This document shows, piece after piece, positions 46,381 through 54,614 of a DNA stretch of 60,458 nt. The translations under genes were made by a program, and so were the position numbers. Position 1 is the first letter of the stretch, and every line of letters starts with the position of its first letter. The notes under the pieces are model-generated. The model searched no databases, was not told the DNA's origin, and was given only the letters and a program-made list of their open reading frames with translations. The stretch comes from Pseudocoprococcus catus (GTDB lineage: Bacteria; Bacillota; Clostridia; Lachnospirales; Lachnospiraceae). The stretch is from contig NZ_JAAXCM010000041.1 of NCBI RefSeq assembly GCF_019734885.1, forward strand, positions 1-60,458. Direction: 5' to 3'.

Positions 46381-47298
46381 ATGACAATTGCAGAAATTCA
46401 GCAGGAAATTATGCGTATGAAAAAGGAACAGGATGTTTGTATTCTGGCTCATGCTTACCAGGGTCAGGAAATACTGGAAGTTGCCGATTATATGGGGGAT
46501 TCTTATGGTTTAAGTGTGCAGGCATCAAAGAGTAATTGCAAAGGCGTGATTATGTGCGGCGTGCGGTTTATGGCAGAGACTTGTAAAGTTCTTAGTCCAG
46601 ACAAAAAGGTATGGTTAGCGAATCCTTTGGCGGGATGTCCAATGGCAGAACAACTGGATCTGGAAGGACTTCGTGAATTAAAGGCAAAGTATCCGGATTA
46701 TGCAGTTGTGGCTTATATCAATACAACATCTGAATTAAAAACAGAGTGTGATGTTTGCGTCACATCTTCTTCTGCAGTACAGATCTGCAGCCGTCTGGAC
46801 AATGACAAGATTCTTTTTATCCCGGATCCGAATCTGGGCCGTTATGTGGCAGAGCAGATGCCGGAGAAAACATTTGCCTTTTATAACGGCGGATGTCCAA
46901 GACATATTGTTGTCAGCACCAAAGATGTGGAGAAAGCGCGCAAGGCCCATCCGAATGCACTGCTTCTGGTGCATCCGGAATGCCGTCAGGAAGTGGTTGA
47001 ACAGGCCGATTATGTCGGCTCCACAACAGGTATTATGAATTATGCCAGAAAATCTGACTGCAGAGAATTTATTATCGGAACGGAAAACAGTATTGTAGAA
47101 CATCTGCAGTTTGACTGTCCGGACAAGGCCTTCTATCCGTTGGCTGTTCCGCTGACATGCATGAATATGAAAATCACAACATTGATGGATATTTATAACT
47201 GTCTTAAAGGCCGGGGTGGAGAAGAAATCCGGCTGCCGGAGAATGTTATTGAGGGTGCCGGAAGATGCATTCGTCGAATGGTAGAACTTGGAGAATAA
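46381..47298 (+). CDS. nadA: Quinolinate synthase
   Basis: The 305-aa [4Fe-4S] enzyme condenses iminoaspartate and dihydroxyacetone phosphate to quinolinate. Likely Fe-S cysteines are in CGVRFMAETC (about residue 83), the CDVCVTSSS region and VHPECRQEV (about 195-203). ILAHAYQGQE is the N-terminal substrate motif. It completes the pathway with nadB and nadC; the 70-nt gap after niaR has no terminator. Confidence 0.96.
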   Translation: MTIAEIQQEIMRMKKEQDVCILAHAYQGQEILEVADYMGDSYGLSVQASKSNCKGVIMCGVRFMAETCKVLSPDKKVWLANPLAGCPMAEQLDLEGLRELKAKYPDYAVVAYINTTSELKTECDVCVTSSSAVQICSRLDNDKILFIPDPNLGRYVAEQMPEKTFAFYNGGCPRHIVVSTKDVEKARKAHPNALLLVHPECRQEVVEQADYVGSTTGIMNYARKSDCREFIIGTENSIVEHLQFDCPDKAFYPLAVPLTCMNMKITTLMDIYNCLKGRGGEEIRLPENVIEGAGRCIRRMVELGE

Positions 47299-47317
47299 AG
47301 GTTTATAAAGTAAGATA

Positions 47318-47372
47318 AAAAAAGTTATCATTAACTCTGCATTTTTCTGTTGTAGTTGATGATAATTTTTTT
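47318..47372 (+). terminator. Terminator of the nad operon
   Basis: A 16-bp stem with two G-T pairs (47320-47335 with 47354-47369) is followed by T7. The loop is 18 nt. Confidence 0.75.
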
Positions 47373-47471
47373 GCATATTTTTTGATGTGCAGGCATATAT
47401 ATATGAATAAGCGCTGTGGTGAAAAAATGATTGTGAAAAGAATTATATCGATGGCCTAGGAGGGGATTTCT

Positions 47472-48599
47472 GTGGCGGAGTATCGGCGTTTTATTTCTTA
47501 TATGTATTTATATGAAGATGGAAGAAAAACAATTAACAGTGGGTTTGTGCGGGTTGAAAACAGGGATGACCAGTGCCGTATATTGATTCATATGTCGGGA
47601 ATCTATAATAGTGAGAATGATGTTTATCGGGTGTATATGCTGATTCGGGAATCCGGCGGTTACATAGGTATTGCAGTCGGAGAAGTTCAGATCCGTCAGC
47701 AGACAGGAGAAATGGAGATTATTATGGACAGTGCGCATTTGATGGGGACGGCATATGATTTAAGTCGTGTTGCGGGAATGGTTTTATTAGGGGAGAATGG
47801 CAATGTTTATGGCACACGGTGGGATGATGAGCCATTAGAAACAGATAAATTTGTTAACAGAGAGCAACTTTCGGAAAAATTAGTGAGGTTTGGAAATGCA
47901 AATGCTGACGCTGCAGTGGATGAAAAAGATGATGGGGCCGATATGAAGGAAAATGCTGAGCAGCAGGATGAACAGTCTGCAGATGGCTTTAATTTGCGGG
48001 AGATATTGCAGAGGGAGCCCGTACAGCATGCGGATGAGAATCCGCTGATTCCGGAAGAAGAGTTGGCTTTAGAATCTAATTTGGAAAATGCAGCGGAATT
48101 GAGAAATATGGATAAAAGAAATACAGAAATTGAAGAAAGCTCTATGGCGTTGGCTTCAGATGCAGAAATTGAAGAAACAGAATCTATTCATGAAAAGGGG
48201 AAGGAATGTCCGATGAACGTCTATGAACTGTTGATGTCGCAGCTTCCACAGATGTATCCTTTTGAGGATGACAGTGTAGAGGACTGTGTCCGGATGGAAC
48301 TTCAGGATATCGGACGTATGCCGATGTCCTGTTGGGTTTATGGCAGCAATAGTTTTCTGCTTCATGGTTATTATTGTTACAGGCATTTAATTTTGGCAAA
48401 AGTAGAACGAAGGAAAGATAAGGATGGGATTGATGATATGGCAGAGCATGAAGATATTTATCTGATGGGAGTACCGGGTATCTGGCAGCATAGGGAACAA
48501 TATATGGCATCTATGTTTGGCTTTAGAAAATTTAAACCGGTGAGTCATGAAAAACAGAGGAGCGGTGATTTTGGATACTGGTGTGTGGAATTGAAATAA
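47472..48599 (+). CDS. DUF6128-like protein of unknown function
   Basis: The 375-aa protein has two conserved ends joined by an acidic low-complexity middle. The N-terminal domain (about 1-125) is beta-rich and begins MAEYRRFISYMYLYEDG. The middle (about 135-250) is rich in Glu, Asp, Ala and Gln. The C-terminal domain (about 255-375) has WVYGSNSFLLHGYYCYRHL and YLMGVPGIWQHREQYMASMF. I recall this pattern from Lachnospiraceae (DUF6128) but know no function. GTG start after AGGAGGGG. No signal peptide or membrane helix. Confidence 0.75.
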   Translation: MAEYRRFISYMYLYEDGRKTINSGFVRVENRDDQCRILIHMSGIYNSENDVYRVYMLIRESGGYIGIAVGEVQIRQQTGEMEIIMDSAHLMGTAYDLSRVAGMVLLGENGNVYGTRWDDEPLETDKFVNREQLSEKLVRFGNANADAAVDEKDDGADMKENAEQQDEQSADGFNLREILQREPVQHADENPLIPEEELALESNLENAAELRNMDKRNTEIEESSMALASDAEIEETESIHEKGKECPMNVYELLMSQLPQMYPFEDDSVEDCVRMELQDIGRMPMSCWVYGSNSFLLHGYYCYRHLILAKVERRKDKDGIDDMAEHEDIYLMGVPGIWQHREQYMASMFGFRKFKPVSHEKQRSGDFGYWCVELK

Positions 48600-48684
48600 A
48601 GCTGGCTATTGGCCTTTGGGACTGTTAAAATAAAGATAACAGATAAAAACATATCAAGTCAAAAGTGTAAGTGGGGAATACAAT

Positions 48685-49416
48685 ATGACAAAATGCAATT
48701 ATAGGTCCGCGCCGGAAGAAGAGGATGAACAGTTCTTAGCTCCGAGTCTGGCACAAAATAGCTTGTTTAAAAATGTTACAGAAGAGAGTATCGGACAGAT
48801 TCTTGTCTGTTCCGGTGCAAAGATGCATACATATAAAAAGAATGAAACGATATTTTGCCAGGGAGACAAAGCAGATTATTTTTATGCCGTATTAAAGGGA
48901 ACGGTATCAGTTATCTGTTATATGCCATCCGGCAAGGTGAATGCGTTGTATCATGTTGCTTCCGGAGCACTGCTTGGAGAGCATTACAGCAGTCATCTGG
49001 CAACAAAAGGCAGGGCCTACTGGTATGAGGCAGTAGCATGCGAACCGGTGGAAGTACTGGAAGTGCCGTGGCAGTATCTGTATAGTTTTTGTGACAAAGC
49101 CTGCGATCACCATAAGCAGCTGATCCAGAATCTGTATGAGAGCATGTCAACCAAAGAATGGATGGCTGTAAGAAAGCTGAATGTACTTGGTTTTTCCAGT
49201 GTACAGGAGCGGATTGCTGCCTGGCTTTTGCAGGAGACGGATAAGAAGGGGATGGTGGAGCTGAAGACGAACCGAGAGGAACAGGCGGATTATCTGTGCG
49301 TAGCCAGACCATCCCTGTCGAGGACTCTTATGCAGATGCAGAAGGCAGGCATCATAGAGACCAGACGGAATCAGATACGTATTTTGGATAAAGAAAAGCT
49401 GGAAAAAATTTTGTAA
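48685..49416 (+). CDS. Crp/Fnr-family transcriptional regulator
   Basis: The 243-aa protein has an N-terminal cyclic-nucleotide-like beta-roll (NETIFCQGDKADYFYAVLKGTVSV, quoted motif at about 53-76, core QGDKADYFYAVLKG) and a C-terminal Crp-type winged helix (TNREEQADYLCVARPSLSRT, about 194-213). The N-terminal four-cysteine cluster motif of enteric Fnr is not present, though scattered cysteines occur. It lies just upstream of the ETF-rubredoxin/flavodiiron genes and is a natural candidate to control them. Confidence 0.87.
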   Translation: MTKCNYRSAPEEEDEQFLAPSLAQNSLFKNVTEESIGQILVCSGAKMHTYKKNETIFCQGDKADYFYAVLKGTVSVICYMPSGKVNALYHVASGALLGEHYSSHLATKGRAYWYEAVACEPVEVLEVPWQYLYSFCDKACDHHKQLIQNLYESMSTKEWMAVRKLNVLGFSSVQERIAAWLLQETDKKGMVELKTNREEQADYLCVARPSLSRTLMQMQKAGIIETRRNQIRILDKEKLEKIL

Positions 49417-49422
49417 AATATG

Positions 49423-49454
49423 GAAGTTTGTAACAGCTGTTACAGACTTCTTTT
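49423..49454 (+). terminator. Terminator-palindrome containing a Crp/Fnr-like site
   Basis: GAAGT (49423-49427) through GACTTC (49445-49450) forms a hairpin followed by TTTT, ending the Crp/Fnr transcript. Its centre, TGTAACAGCTGTTACA (49429-49444), is a perfect TGTAA-N6-TTACA palindrome. That is the half-site spacing of Crp/Fnr operators (TGTGA-N6-TCACA). It is about 90 bp before the fusion gene. Confidence 0.65.
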
Positions 49455-49536
49455 GCTATTATATATATAATTATATTAAATCAATAATAATTACTGTTTT
49501 TAAATAAAAGATATAATTTAACGGAGGTGCCATTAT

Positions 49537-50316
49537 ATGAGTATGAATTTTGTGAACGAACCAACAAGAGCATGGGATCCTAAAAAAAGACTGCGCGAGA
49601 TGATTAATGAAGGCAGTGATGCAGCGAATGTGGACAAACTGGTGGAATTGTTGATTGATGATGGATTTGATTTTTCATTAACGGCGGATCCGATGACACC
49701 GATTGATGAGGCTGAACGTGTTGTTTCTGTTGGTATGGGTATTGCGGTTAAGAGTGACATGTACCTGATGGAGAATCTGGCTCAGGCAGCGGGGGCAGCA
49801 CTTGGATGTTCAAGACCGGCTTTTGAACGTCTGAAAGTCCTTCCGAGAGAAAGATTTGTAGGTATGAGCGGCGAGAAATTTACAGGTACACTTTATATTG
49901 CCTGTGCGATCTCCGGTGCACAGCAGCATCTGAAAGGTATTGAAAAGGCACATACAGTTGTAGCTATCAATAGAAATGAAAAGGCACCGATTTTTAAACA
50001 CGCAGATTATGGTATTGTCGGTGATATTCGAACAATTCTGCCATTGCTGACGGAAAAACTGAACAGTGATCTGCCGAAACCGGATCCGAATGCCAAACCG
50101 GTTAAACGTGAAATGCCATTATACTCGAAGACAACAGCAACGGCAGATGGCCGCTATGTATGTATGGGATGCGGTTATGAATATGATCCGGAAAAGGGTG
50201 ATCCGGATGCAGGAATTGAACCGGGAACGCCATTTGAGGCACTGCCGGAAGACTGGATCTGTCCGGAATGCGGTGTATCAAAGAGTGAAATGATCAGTGC
50301 GGTAACAAGAGGATAG
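49537..50316 (+). CDS. ETF-alpha FAD domain fused to rubredoxin
   Basis: The 259-aa protein joins two redox domains. Residues 50-172 match the C-terminal FAD-binding domain of electron-transfer flavoprotein alpha: [38 protein letters not shown] and HADYGIVGD. The ETF-alpha N-terminal domain that pairs with ETF-beta is absent. Residues 206-252 are a rubredoxin with Cys209, Cys212, Cys242 and Cys245 as iron ligands. The first 45 residues are unassigned. It is followed 11 nt later by a flavodiiron protein, so it probably delivers electrons to it. ATG follows ACGGAGGTGCC. Confidence 0.88.
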   Translation: MSMNFVNEPTRAWDPKKRLREMINEGSDAANVDKLVELLIDDGFDFSLTADPMTPIDEAERVVSVGMGIAVKSDMYLMENLAQAAGAALGCSRPAFERLKVLPRERFVGMSGEKFTGTLYIACAISGAQQHLKGIEKAHTVVAINRNEKAPIFKHADYGIVGDIRTILPLLTEKLNSDLPKPDPNAKPVKREMPLYSKTTATADGRYVCMGCGYEYDPEKGDPDAGIEPGTPFEALPEDWICPECGVSKSEMISAVTRG

Positions 50317-50327
50317 GAGGGCGCAGA

Positions 50328-51674
50328 ATGAACGGAGTAAGAAAAGTAACAGAAGATTTATATTGGGTTGGCGTTAATGATAAGCGAATTGAGTTATTTG
50401 AGAATATTCATCCGATTCCGGAGGGTGTTTCCTATAATGCCTATCTTTTGCTGGATGAAAAAACAGTGCTTTTTGATACTGTAGATTGGTCAGGATGTCG
50501 CGTATTTCTTGAGAATATTGCAGCGGTTCTGGACGGCAGAAAGCTGGATTATCTTGTTGTTAACCACATGGAACCGGACCATGCTGCTTCTCTTGAAGAA
50601 GTGCTGATCCGTTATCCAGAGTGTAAAGTTATCAGCAATGAGAAAGCATTTATGTTCATGCGCCAGTTTGGTTTTGACGTGGATGGCCGTGAAGATACAG
50701 TTAAAGAGGGAGATACAAGATGCTTTGGTAAACATACCGTTACGTTCCTGATGGCACAGATGGTTCACTGGCCGGAAGCCATGGTAACATTTGATACAAC
50801 CAACGGCGTTTTATTCTCAGCAGATGCATTCGGTTCCTTTGGCTCACTGGATGGCCGTCTGTTTGATGATGAAGTGAACTTCGACAGAGATTGGATTGAC
50901 AATGCCAGAAGATATTTCACCAATATTGTTGGAAAATACGGACCATTTGTGCAGCAGCTGTTAGCAAAGGCTAAAACTGCACCGATTAAGATGTTCTGTC
51001 CTCTTCATGGCCCGGTATGGCGTACCAATCTCGGATATTATCTGGACAAGCATGATAAATGGAGCCGTTACATTCCGGAAGAAAACGGTGTTATGATCGT
51101 CTATGCATCTATGTACGGCAACACGGAATCCGCAGCCCAGGCACTGGCAGCACAGCTGTGTGAAAAAGGCGTTACCAATGTGAGAGTATACGATGTGTCA
51201 AAGACTCATGTATCCTATCTGGTGGCAGAAGCCTTCAAATACAGCCATATTGTACTGGCATCGGTAACTTATAACCTGAATATTTATCCGGTGATGGAAG
51301 ACTTCCTGCACCATCTGAAGGTACTGAATCTGTCAAAACGTGTCTTCGGCATCATCGAAAACGGTTCATGGGCGATTAAATCCGGTTCATTAATGGAGCA
51401 GTATATTGATGAGAATCTGAAGGACTGCAAGATCCTGAATGCCAGAATGACCATCAACTCATCGGCAAACCGTTCCAATGCGTCCGAACTGGATGCCCTG
51501 TCGGATGCCATTGTGAAATCTGTGGCTATTGAAGGAAGAGTTTTCGAACAGCGTGTCCTTGATGATGCAGCCTTTGCAGAGGAAGAGGCAAGAAAAGCAG
51601 CACTTAAGAAAATGTCAGCGAAAGAGAGAATGGCATTGATGAGAGCAAAGCACAGACAGGAAAAGGGCGAATAA
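50328..51674 (+). CDS. Flavodiiron protein (FprA-type oxygen/NO reductase)
   Basis: The 448-aa protein has a diiron metallo-beta-lactamase domain and a flavodoxin domain. All iron ligands are present: His80, Glu82, Asp84 and His85 (HMEPDH), His147, Asp166 and His227. The FMN loop is YASMYGNTESAA (259-270). Family members reduce oxygen to water or NO to N2O using rubredoxin electrons, protecting anaerobes. A helical tail of about 50 residues, rich in Ala, Glu, Lys and Arg, follows the flavodoxin and is not part of the minimal family. It shares an operon with the ETF-rubredoxin fusion. Confidence 0.95.
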   Translation: MNGVRKVTEDLYWVGVNDKRIELFENIHPIPEGVSYNAYLLLDEKTVLFDTVDWSGCRVFLENIAAVLDGRKLDYLVVNHMEPDHAASLEEVLIRYPECKVISNEKAFMFMRQFGFDVDGREDTVKEGDTRCFGKHTVTFLMAQMVHWPEAMVTFDTTNGVLFSADAFGSFGSLDGRLFDDEVNFDRDWIDNARRYFTNIVGKYGPFVQQLLAKAKTAPIKMFCPLHGPVWRTNLGYYLDKHDKWSRYIPEENGVMIVYASMYGNTESAAQALAAQLCEKGVTNVRVYDVSKTHVSYLVAEAFKYSHIVLASVTYNLNIYPVMEDFLHHLKVLNLSKRVFGIIENGSWAIKSGSLMEQYIDENLKDCKILNARMTINSSANRSNASELDALSDAIVKSVAIEGRVFEQRVLDDAAFAEEEARKAALKKMSAKERMALMRAKHRQEKGE

Positions 51675-51760
51675 CAGCGCAATGGAGAAGCGCATTGTGT
51701 AAAGCACATATGATATAATGTCTTCGAAGAAAGATATTAAAAGTTCCAAGAGAAAAAAGA

Positions 51761-51792
51761 AAACCCCAGAGGTGTCAGCCTCTGGGGTTTTC
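51761..51792 (+). terminator. Terminator of the flavodiiron operon
   Basis: AAACCCCAGAGG (51761-51772) pairs with CCTCTGGGGTTT (51779-51790), a perfect 12-bp stem followed by TCT after the T run. Confidence 0.85.
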
Positions 51793-51840
51793 TGCATATA
51801 AAAACAGGCATAATTTTTGCAATGTATAAGGTAAAAGAAA

Positions 51841-51957
51841 TTGATTGATAGTGAAAAACTTCAGACGTTGCTTGTGTTGGGAATTGATCAGGAAGAATTG
51901 CAGAAAATGATTGAGAAACAGCGGATGCCAAATCATGAACAGTTGGAAGAACAATAA
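51841..51957 (+). CDS. Possible 38-residue acidic protein
   Basis: A TTG-initiated frame follows AAGG by about 8 nt and encodes a hydrophilic helical peptide (EKLQTLLVLGID, EELQKMIEKQRM). It is enclosed between terminators at 51761-51792 and 51965-52024, as a small independent transcription unit would be. There is no recognised family. Evidence is limited to reading frame, amphipathic composition and placement. Confidence 0.3.
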   Translation: MIDSEKLQTLLVLGIDQEELQKMIEKQRMPNHEQLEEQ

Positions 51958-51964
51958 GAAAAAG

Positions 51965-52024
51965 CTGACATTGTGCAGAGATTCAATTATAGAAAATATG
52001 TCTGCAAGATGTCAGTTTTATTTT
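51965..52024 (+). terminator. Terminator before the cupin regulator
   Basis: CTGACAT (51965-51971) and TGCAGA (51974-51979) pair with TCTGCA (52001-52006) and ATGTCAG (52009-52015); TTTATTTT follows. An internal bulge separates the two stem parts. Confidence 0.7.
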
Positions 52025-52091
52025 ACTAAACTTTTTGTTTAAAAATACTTGACAACGACAGGAATTAATCTATAATAGATTTGTTTAGTAA
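52023..52091 (+). promoter_or_regulatory. Promoter of the pot operon with flanking inverted repeats
   Basis: TTGACA (52049-52054), 16-bp spacer, TATAAT (52071-52076). The 9-bp arms TTACTAAAC (52023-52031) and GTTTAGTAA (52083-52091) flank the promoter, a possible looping operator for the cupin regulator downstream. Confidence 0.7.
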
Positions 52092-52121
52092 TATCGAACT
52101 AAAAGTTAAGGAGGAATCAGC

Positions 52122-52655
52122 GTGGATATAGGTGCAAAGATTAAGCTGCTCAGGATTAAGAATCAGCTGACCCTTGAGGAGCTGGCGAACCGCAGTGAGC
52201 TGACGAAGGGGTTTCTTTCTCAGGTTGAGAGGAATCTGACGTCTCCGTCTATTGCAACGCTGGAGGATATACTTGAGGCCCTCGGTACTTCACTGGGCGA
52301 ATTTTTTTCCGATGACAGAGATGAGCGTGTGGTATTTACGGCCAATGATTATTTTATCAATGAGCAGGAGGCCTATGACATTTCCTATATTGTGCCGAAT
52401 GCCCAGAAGAACAGCATGGAGCCGATTCTGATTAAGCTGCATCCGGGATGCGAATCGGAGACATACGGCCCTTATGAGGCGGAGGAGTTCGGTTATGTCC
52501 TTCAGGGAAAGGTGGAGCTGCATTACGGCAAGGCACAATATATGTTGAAAAAGGGGCAGACTTTCTATCTGAAGGGAGATAGAGAACATTATCTGAAGAA
52601 CGCAGGAGAATCCGAGGCGAAGGTGATATGGGTTTCCAATCCACCTTCATTTTAA
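52122..52655 (+). CDS. XRE-cupin transcriptional regulator (PuuR-like)
   Basis: The 177-aa protein has an N-terminal HTH (IKLLRIKNQLTLEELANRSE, about residues 7-26, then GFLSQVERNLTSPSIATLE) and a C-terminal cupin (EAEEFGYVLQGKVELHYG and FYLKGDREHYLKN). This architecture is used by polyamine-responsive repressors such as PuuR. It is the first gene before potA-potB-potCD, so it likely controls polyamine uptake. GTG start after AAGGAGG. Confidence 0.88.
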   Translation: MDIGAKIKLLRIKNQLTLEELANRSELTKGFLSQVERNLTSPSIATLEDILEALGTSLGEFFSDDRDERVVFTANDYFINEQEAYDISYIVPNAQKNSMEPILIKLHPGCESETYGPYEAEEFGYVLQGKVELHYGKAQYMLKKGQTFYLKGDREHYLKNAGESEAKVIWVSNPPSF

Positions 52656-52742
52656 TGTAATGAACGTGCATGAATTCGGAACCGGATTCTGTATCAGGAC
52701 TGGCGAATAAGTCCTGAATCTAAATTGGCAAGGGAGAAGACC

Positions 52743-53786
52743 ATGGAGAAGATTATTGAGCTTAAGAATCTGACGAAGAATTTTGATGACCAACAGGTTT
52801 TGAAGGGCATCAATCTGGACATTCATCAGAATGAGTTTCTGACACTGCTGGGGCCGAGCGGCTGCGGCAAAACAACAACACTGCGTATTATTGCCGGTTT
52901 TGAGGAGGCCAGCAGCGGTGAAGTGCTGTTTGATGGCATGGATATTTCAAAAATTCCGGCCTATAAACGTGAGATTAATACCGTTTTCCAGAAGTATGCA
53001 TTATTTCCGCATATGAATGTGTTTGACAATGTGGCTTTTGGTTTGAATATCAAGAAGATGGACAAAGCTGTGATCAAGACAAAGGTAGAGCGTATGCTGG
53101 CTATGGTTGGTCTGGCAAATTATGGTTCTAAGGATGTGACGTTGTTGTCCGGGGGCCAGCAGCAGCGTGTGGCTATTGCCAGAGCACTGGTGAATGAGCC
53201 GAAGGTGCTTTTGCTGGATGAGCCGTTGGGAGCATTGGATGCGAGACTTCGTAAAGAGATGCAGATTGAGTTAAAGAAGATTCAGAAGGAAGTGGGTATT
53301 ACTTTCGTGTTTGTTACCCATGACCAGGAAGAAGCCCTTTCTATGTCTGATACGGTTGTTGTTATGAATGAGGGAACCATTCAGCAGATCGGGACACCGA
53401 TTGACATTTACAATGAACCGGAGAACCGCTTTGTGGCAGGCTTCATCGGTGAGTCGAATATTATCGAAGGTGTTATGATCAAGGATTTCCTGGTAGCTTT
53501 TGATGATTTTGAGTTTGTCTGTGTGGATAAAGGCTTCCCTGAGAATGAGCCGGTGGATGTGGTGATCCGTCCTGAGGATATTGATATTGTGCAGCCGGAT
53601 AAGGCCAGTCTGAAGGGCATCGTCAAGTCTGTTACCTTCAAGGGTGTGCATTATGAGATAATTGTTACTACTAAATACCGCGATTACAGAATTGACACAA
53701 CGGATTATTTTGCTGTCGGACTGGAAGTGGGACTGACATTTACGCCGGAAGACATTCATGTTATGTGGCAGATGGGGAGTTACTAG
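52743..53786 (+). CDS. potA: Spermidine/putrescine ABC transporter ATPase
   Basis: The 347-aa ATPase has Walker [11 protein letters not shown] (about 39-48), signature [16 protein letters not shown], Walker [13 protein letters not shown] and the C-terminal TOBE region ([11 protein letters not shown]). It energises the polyamine importer. The start at 52743 follows AAGGGAG; the open frame extends upstream from a TTG without support. potB begins on the base after its stop. Confidence 0.95.
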   Translation: MEKIIELKNLTKNFDDQQVLKGINLDIHQNEFLTLLGPSGCGKTTTLRIIAGFEEASSGEVLFDGMDISKIPAYKREINTVFQKYALFPHMNVFDNVAFGLNIKKMDKAVIKTKVERMLAMVGLANYGSKDVTLLSGGQQQRVAIARALVNEPKVLLLDEPLGALDARLRKEMQIELKKIQKEVGITFVFVTHDQEEALSMSDTVVVMNEGTIQQIGTPIDIYNEPENRFVAGFIGESNIIEGVMIKDFLVAFDDFEFVCVDKGFPENEPVDVVIRPEDIDIVQPDKASLKGIVKSVTFKGVHYEIIVTTKYRDYRIDTTDYFAVGLEVGLTFTPEDIHVMWQMGSY

Positions 53787-54605
53787 ATGAAGCATTTTAG
53801 AAAATTAACAGGGCCGTATTTTGCCTGGTTGGTGCTGTTTGTACTGATTCCGCTGGTACTCATTGCAATCTATGCATTTACTACAAGCGGTAATCCGGTG
53901 AAAACACTGAATTTTACGTTGATGAATTTTGCGAAAATCAATGAATCAACTTATATCAAAGTATTTATCAAGTCCATTGAGATGGGTGTCCTGACAACCG
54001 GAGTCTGTTTGATTCTTGGCTATCCGATGGCTTACCTTATTGCAAAATGTCCGGAGGAGATGCAGGATATGCTGATTATGGCGGTAACCATTCCGACCTG
54101 GATTAATATGCTTCTGAGAACCTATGCGTGGATGAACCTTTTGTCAGACAACGGTATTATCAATGGTCTTCTCGGTATGCTGGGTATTGATCCGGTAACC
54201 ATGATGTATACGAATTTTTCTGTTGTTGTGGGTATGGTCTGCAACTTTATGCCGTTTATGATCATTCCGATTCATACTTCACTGAGAAAAATGGACAATT
54301 CTCTCATTGAGGCAGCCATGGATCTGGGCGCCAATCCGTTCCAGACATTTCAGAAGGTTGTTCTGAAACTGTCCATGCCCGGTGTGATCAACGGTATTGT
54401 GATGGTTTTCCTGATGGCGATTTCTTCTTTCGTTATTCCGAAGCTCCTGGGCGGCGGGCAGTTTGTCCTCATTGGTAATCTGATCGAATCTCAGTTTGTA
54501 TCTGTTGGAGACTGGAATTTTGGCAGTGCCATTTCACTGATTCTGGCGGTTCTGATTCTTGTGGCCATGCGTCTCATGAAGAAGATGGATGTACAGGACA
54601 ATTAG
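53787..54605 (+). CDS. potB: Spermidine/putrescine ABC transporter permease PotB
   Basis: The 272-aa permease has six hydrophobic segments. The EAA loop that contacts PotA is EAAMDLGANPFQTFQKVVL (about 172-190). It directly follows potA (no gap) and precedes the fused permease-binding protein gene by 9 nt. Confidence 0.94.
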   Translation: MKHFRKLTGPYFAWLVLFVLIPLVLIAIYAFTTSGNPVKTLNFTLMNFAKINESTYIKVFIKSIEMGVLTTGVCLILGYPMAYLIAKCPEEMQDMLIMAVTIPTWINMLLRTYAWMNLLSDNGIINGLLGMLGIDPVTMMYTNFSVVVGMVCNFMPFMIIPIHTSLRKMDNSLIEAAMDLGANPFQTFQKVVLKLSMPGVINGIVMVFLMAISSFVIPKLLGGGQFVLIGNLIESQFVSVGDWNFGSAISLILAVLILVAMRLMKKMDVQDN

Positions 54606-54614
54606 GAGGCGGCC

